In this document: positions 63,756-64,000 of the stretch, piece after piece | Layout of the letters: each line of letters starts with the position of its first letter | Numbering within the stretch: position 1 is the first letter of the stretch | Source of the DNA: Streptomyces sp. NBC_01446 | GTDB lineage: Bacteria > Actinomycetota > Actinomycetes > Streptomycetales > Streptomycetaceae | Length of the DNA stretch: 64,000 bases | Assembly (NCBI RefSeq): GCF_026340095.1 | Contig: NZ_JAPEPO010000002.1 | Location: 620,001-684,000 of the forward strand | Reading direction: 5' to 3' | Notes under the pieces: generated by a model | What the model saw: the letters and a program-made list of their open reading frames with translations, nothing else | Told to the model about the DNA's origin: nothing | Database searches by the model: none | Made by a program: the position numbers and the translations under genes

Positions 63756-64000
63756 TCACACGTCGACGACCGTCTCGCAGGGTCGCAGGGGCCCCACCTC
63801 GACGCCGAGCAGTTGCCAGGCCGCCAGGGCGACGCGCTCCCGTTCCGCCGGGGTGGGGCCGGCGACGGCGCCGGAGACCATCGCGACGGCCAGCATGACG
63901 TCGTCGGCGGACAGACGATGCCCGGCGGGCAGGCGCCGGGCCAGGACACTGCGGACGCGCTCGGACAGCGCGCGGGCCTGCTCGCCGTCGCCGCGCACGC
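63756..64000 (-). CDS. Partial gene, possibly a TetR regulator C-terminus
   Basis: The frame enters from the right edge and ends at 63756, 3 bp from the convergent lipoprotein stop. The visible 81 or so residues (SERVRSVLARRLPAGHRLS, VMLAVAMVSGAVAGPTPAER, AWQLLGVEVG) are helical and resemble the ligand-binding C-terminal part of TetR proteins. The DNA-binding half lies outside the window. The TetR-type dyad at 61415-61434 supports this guess. Confidence 0.45.
   Translation of the reverse strand, partial: VRGDGEQARALSERVRSVLARRLPAGHRLSADDVMLAVAMVSGAVAGPTPAERERVALAAWQLLGVEVGPLRPCETVVDV

Overview
The window looks like chromosome from a high-GC actinomycete, most probably Streptomyces or a close relative. 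The evidence is very high G+C with G/C-ending codons, dense operons joined by 4-base ATGA or GTGA overlaps, many LacI, IclR, ROK, MarR, XRE and TetR-type regulators, a SpoIIE-type phosphatase fused to an RsbW-like kinase, and Tat or lipoprotein signals of actinobacterial style. No rRNA, tRNA, CRISPR array or replication origin was seen. It reads as a metabolic accessory region with decayed genes and two insertion elements.

Layout. 1-3.3 kb: an NmrA-like oxidoreductase, a nitroreductase, a divergent azoreductase and a MarR regulator; near-identical GATA(C/T)(G/A)GTATC palindromes sit in both promoter regions. 3.4-14.0 kb: an uncharacterised catabolic locus with an IclR regulator, a serine hydrolase, a complete oligopeptide-type ABC importer, a ROK protein that has lost catalytic residues, a creatininase-family amidohydrolase, a glucarate-dehydratase-like enolase and RidA. 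14.3-18.2 kb: a graveyard holding a FUSC-family pseudogene with two stop codons and a DhbE/EntE-like adenylate ligase split by a 1.82-kb TnpB element (15355-17174). 18.5-24 kb: an MFS transporter, a GGCT-like lipoprotein, a methyltransferase, a VOC protein, and IS5 and MFS remnants.

23.9-38.3 kb is an almost complete L-rhamnose regulon. A LacI regulator, a mutarotase and an ABC importer lie on one strand. Diverging from them are rhamnose isomerase, a bifunctional rhamnulose-1-phosphate aldolase/dehydrogenase, rhamnulokinase and LutABC. The predicted flow is rhamnose uptake, isomerisation, phosphorylation, aldol cleavage to DHAP and L-lactaldehyde, oxidation to L-lactate and then to pyruvate. 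LacI-type operators lie about 100 bp ahead of each divergent operon. A third copy lies ahead of a secreted alpha-L-rhamnosidase gene at 47.3-51.9 kb, which would feed the pathway but is interrupted by an intact IS4-family element (49554-51363) with 18-bp terminal repeats and a 10-bp target duplication.

38.3-47.2 kb carries a small membrane protein, a carboxylate-amine ligase homologue, a HhH glycosylase-like protein, a transketolase, a multidomain PP2C phosphatase/anti-sigma kinase and a truncated ROK protein. 52.9-57.8 kb carries a PCD-VOC fusion, a PH-like hypothetical, and an aldo/keto reductase, alcohol dehydrogenase, aldo/keto reductase run next to an XRE regulator. 58.9-64 kb carries a frameshifted OhrR-like gene, a 5 x 17-bp tandem repeat, and a Baeyer-Villiger monooxygenase diverging from a short-chain dehydrogenase across a perfect 20-bp TetR-type operator, followed by an SMP-30-like lipoprotein and a partial gene that may be the TetR regulator.
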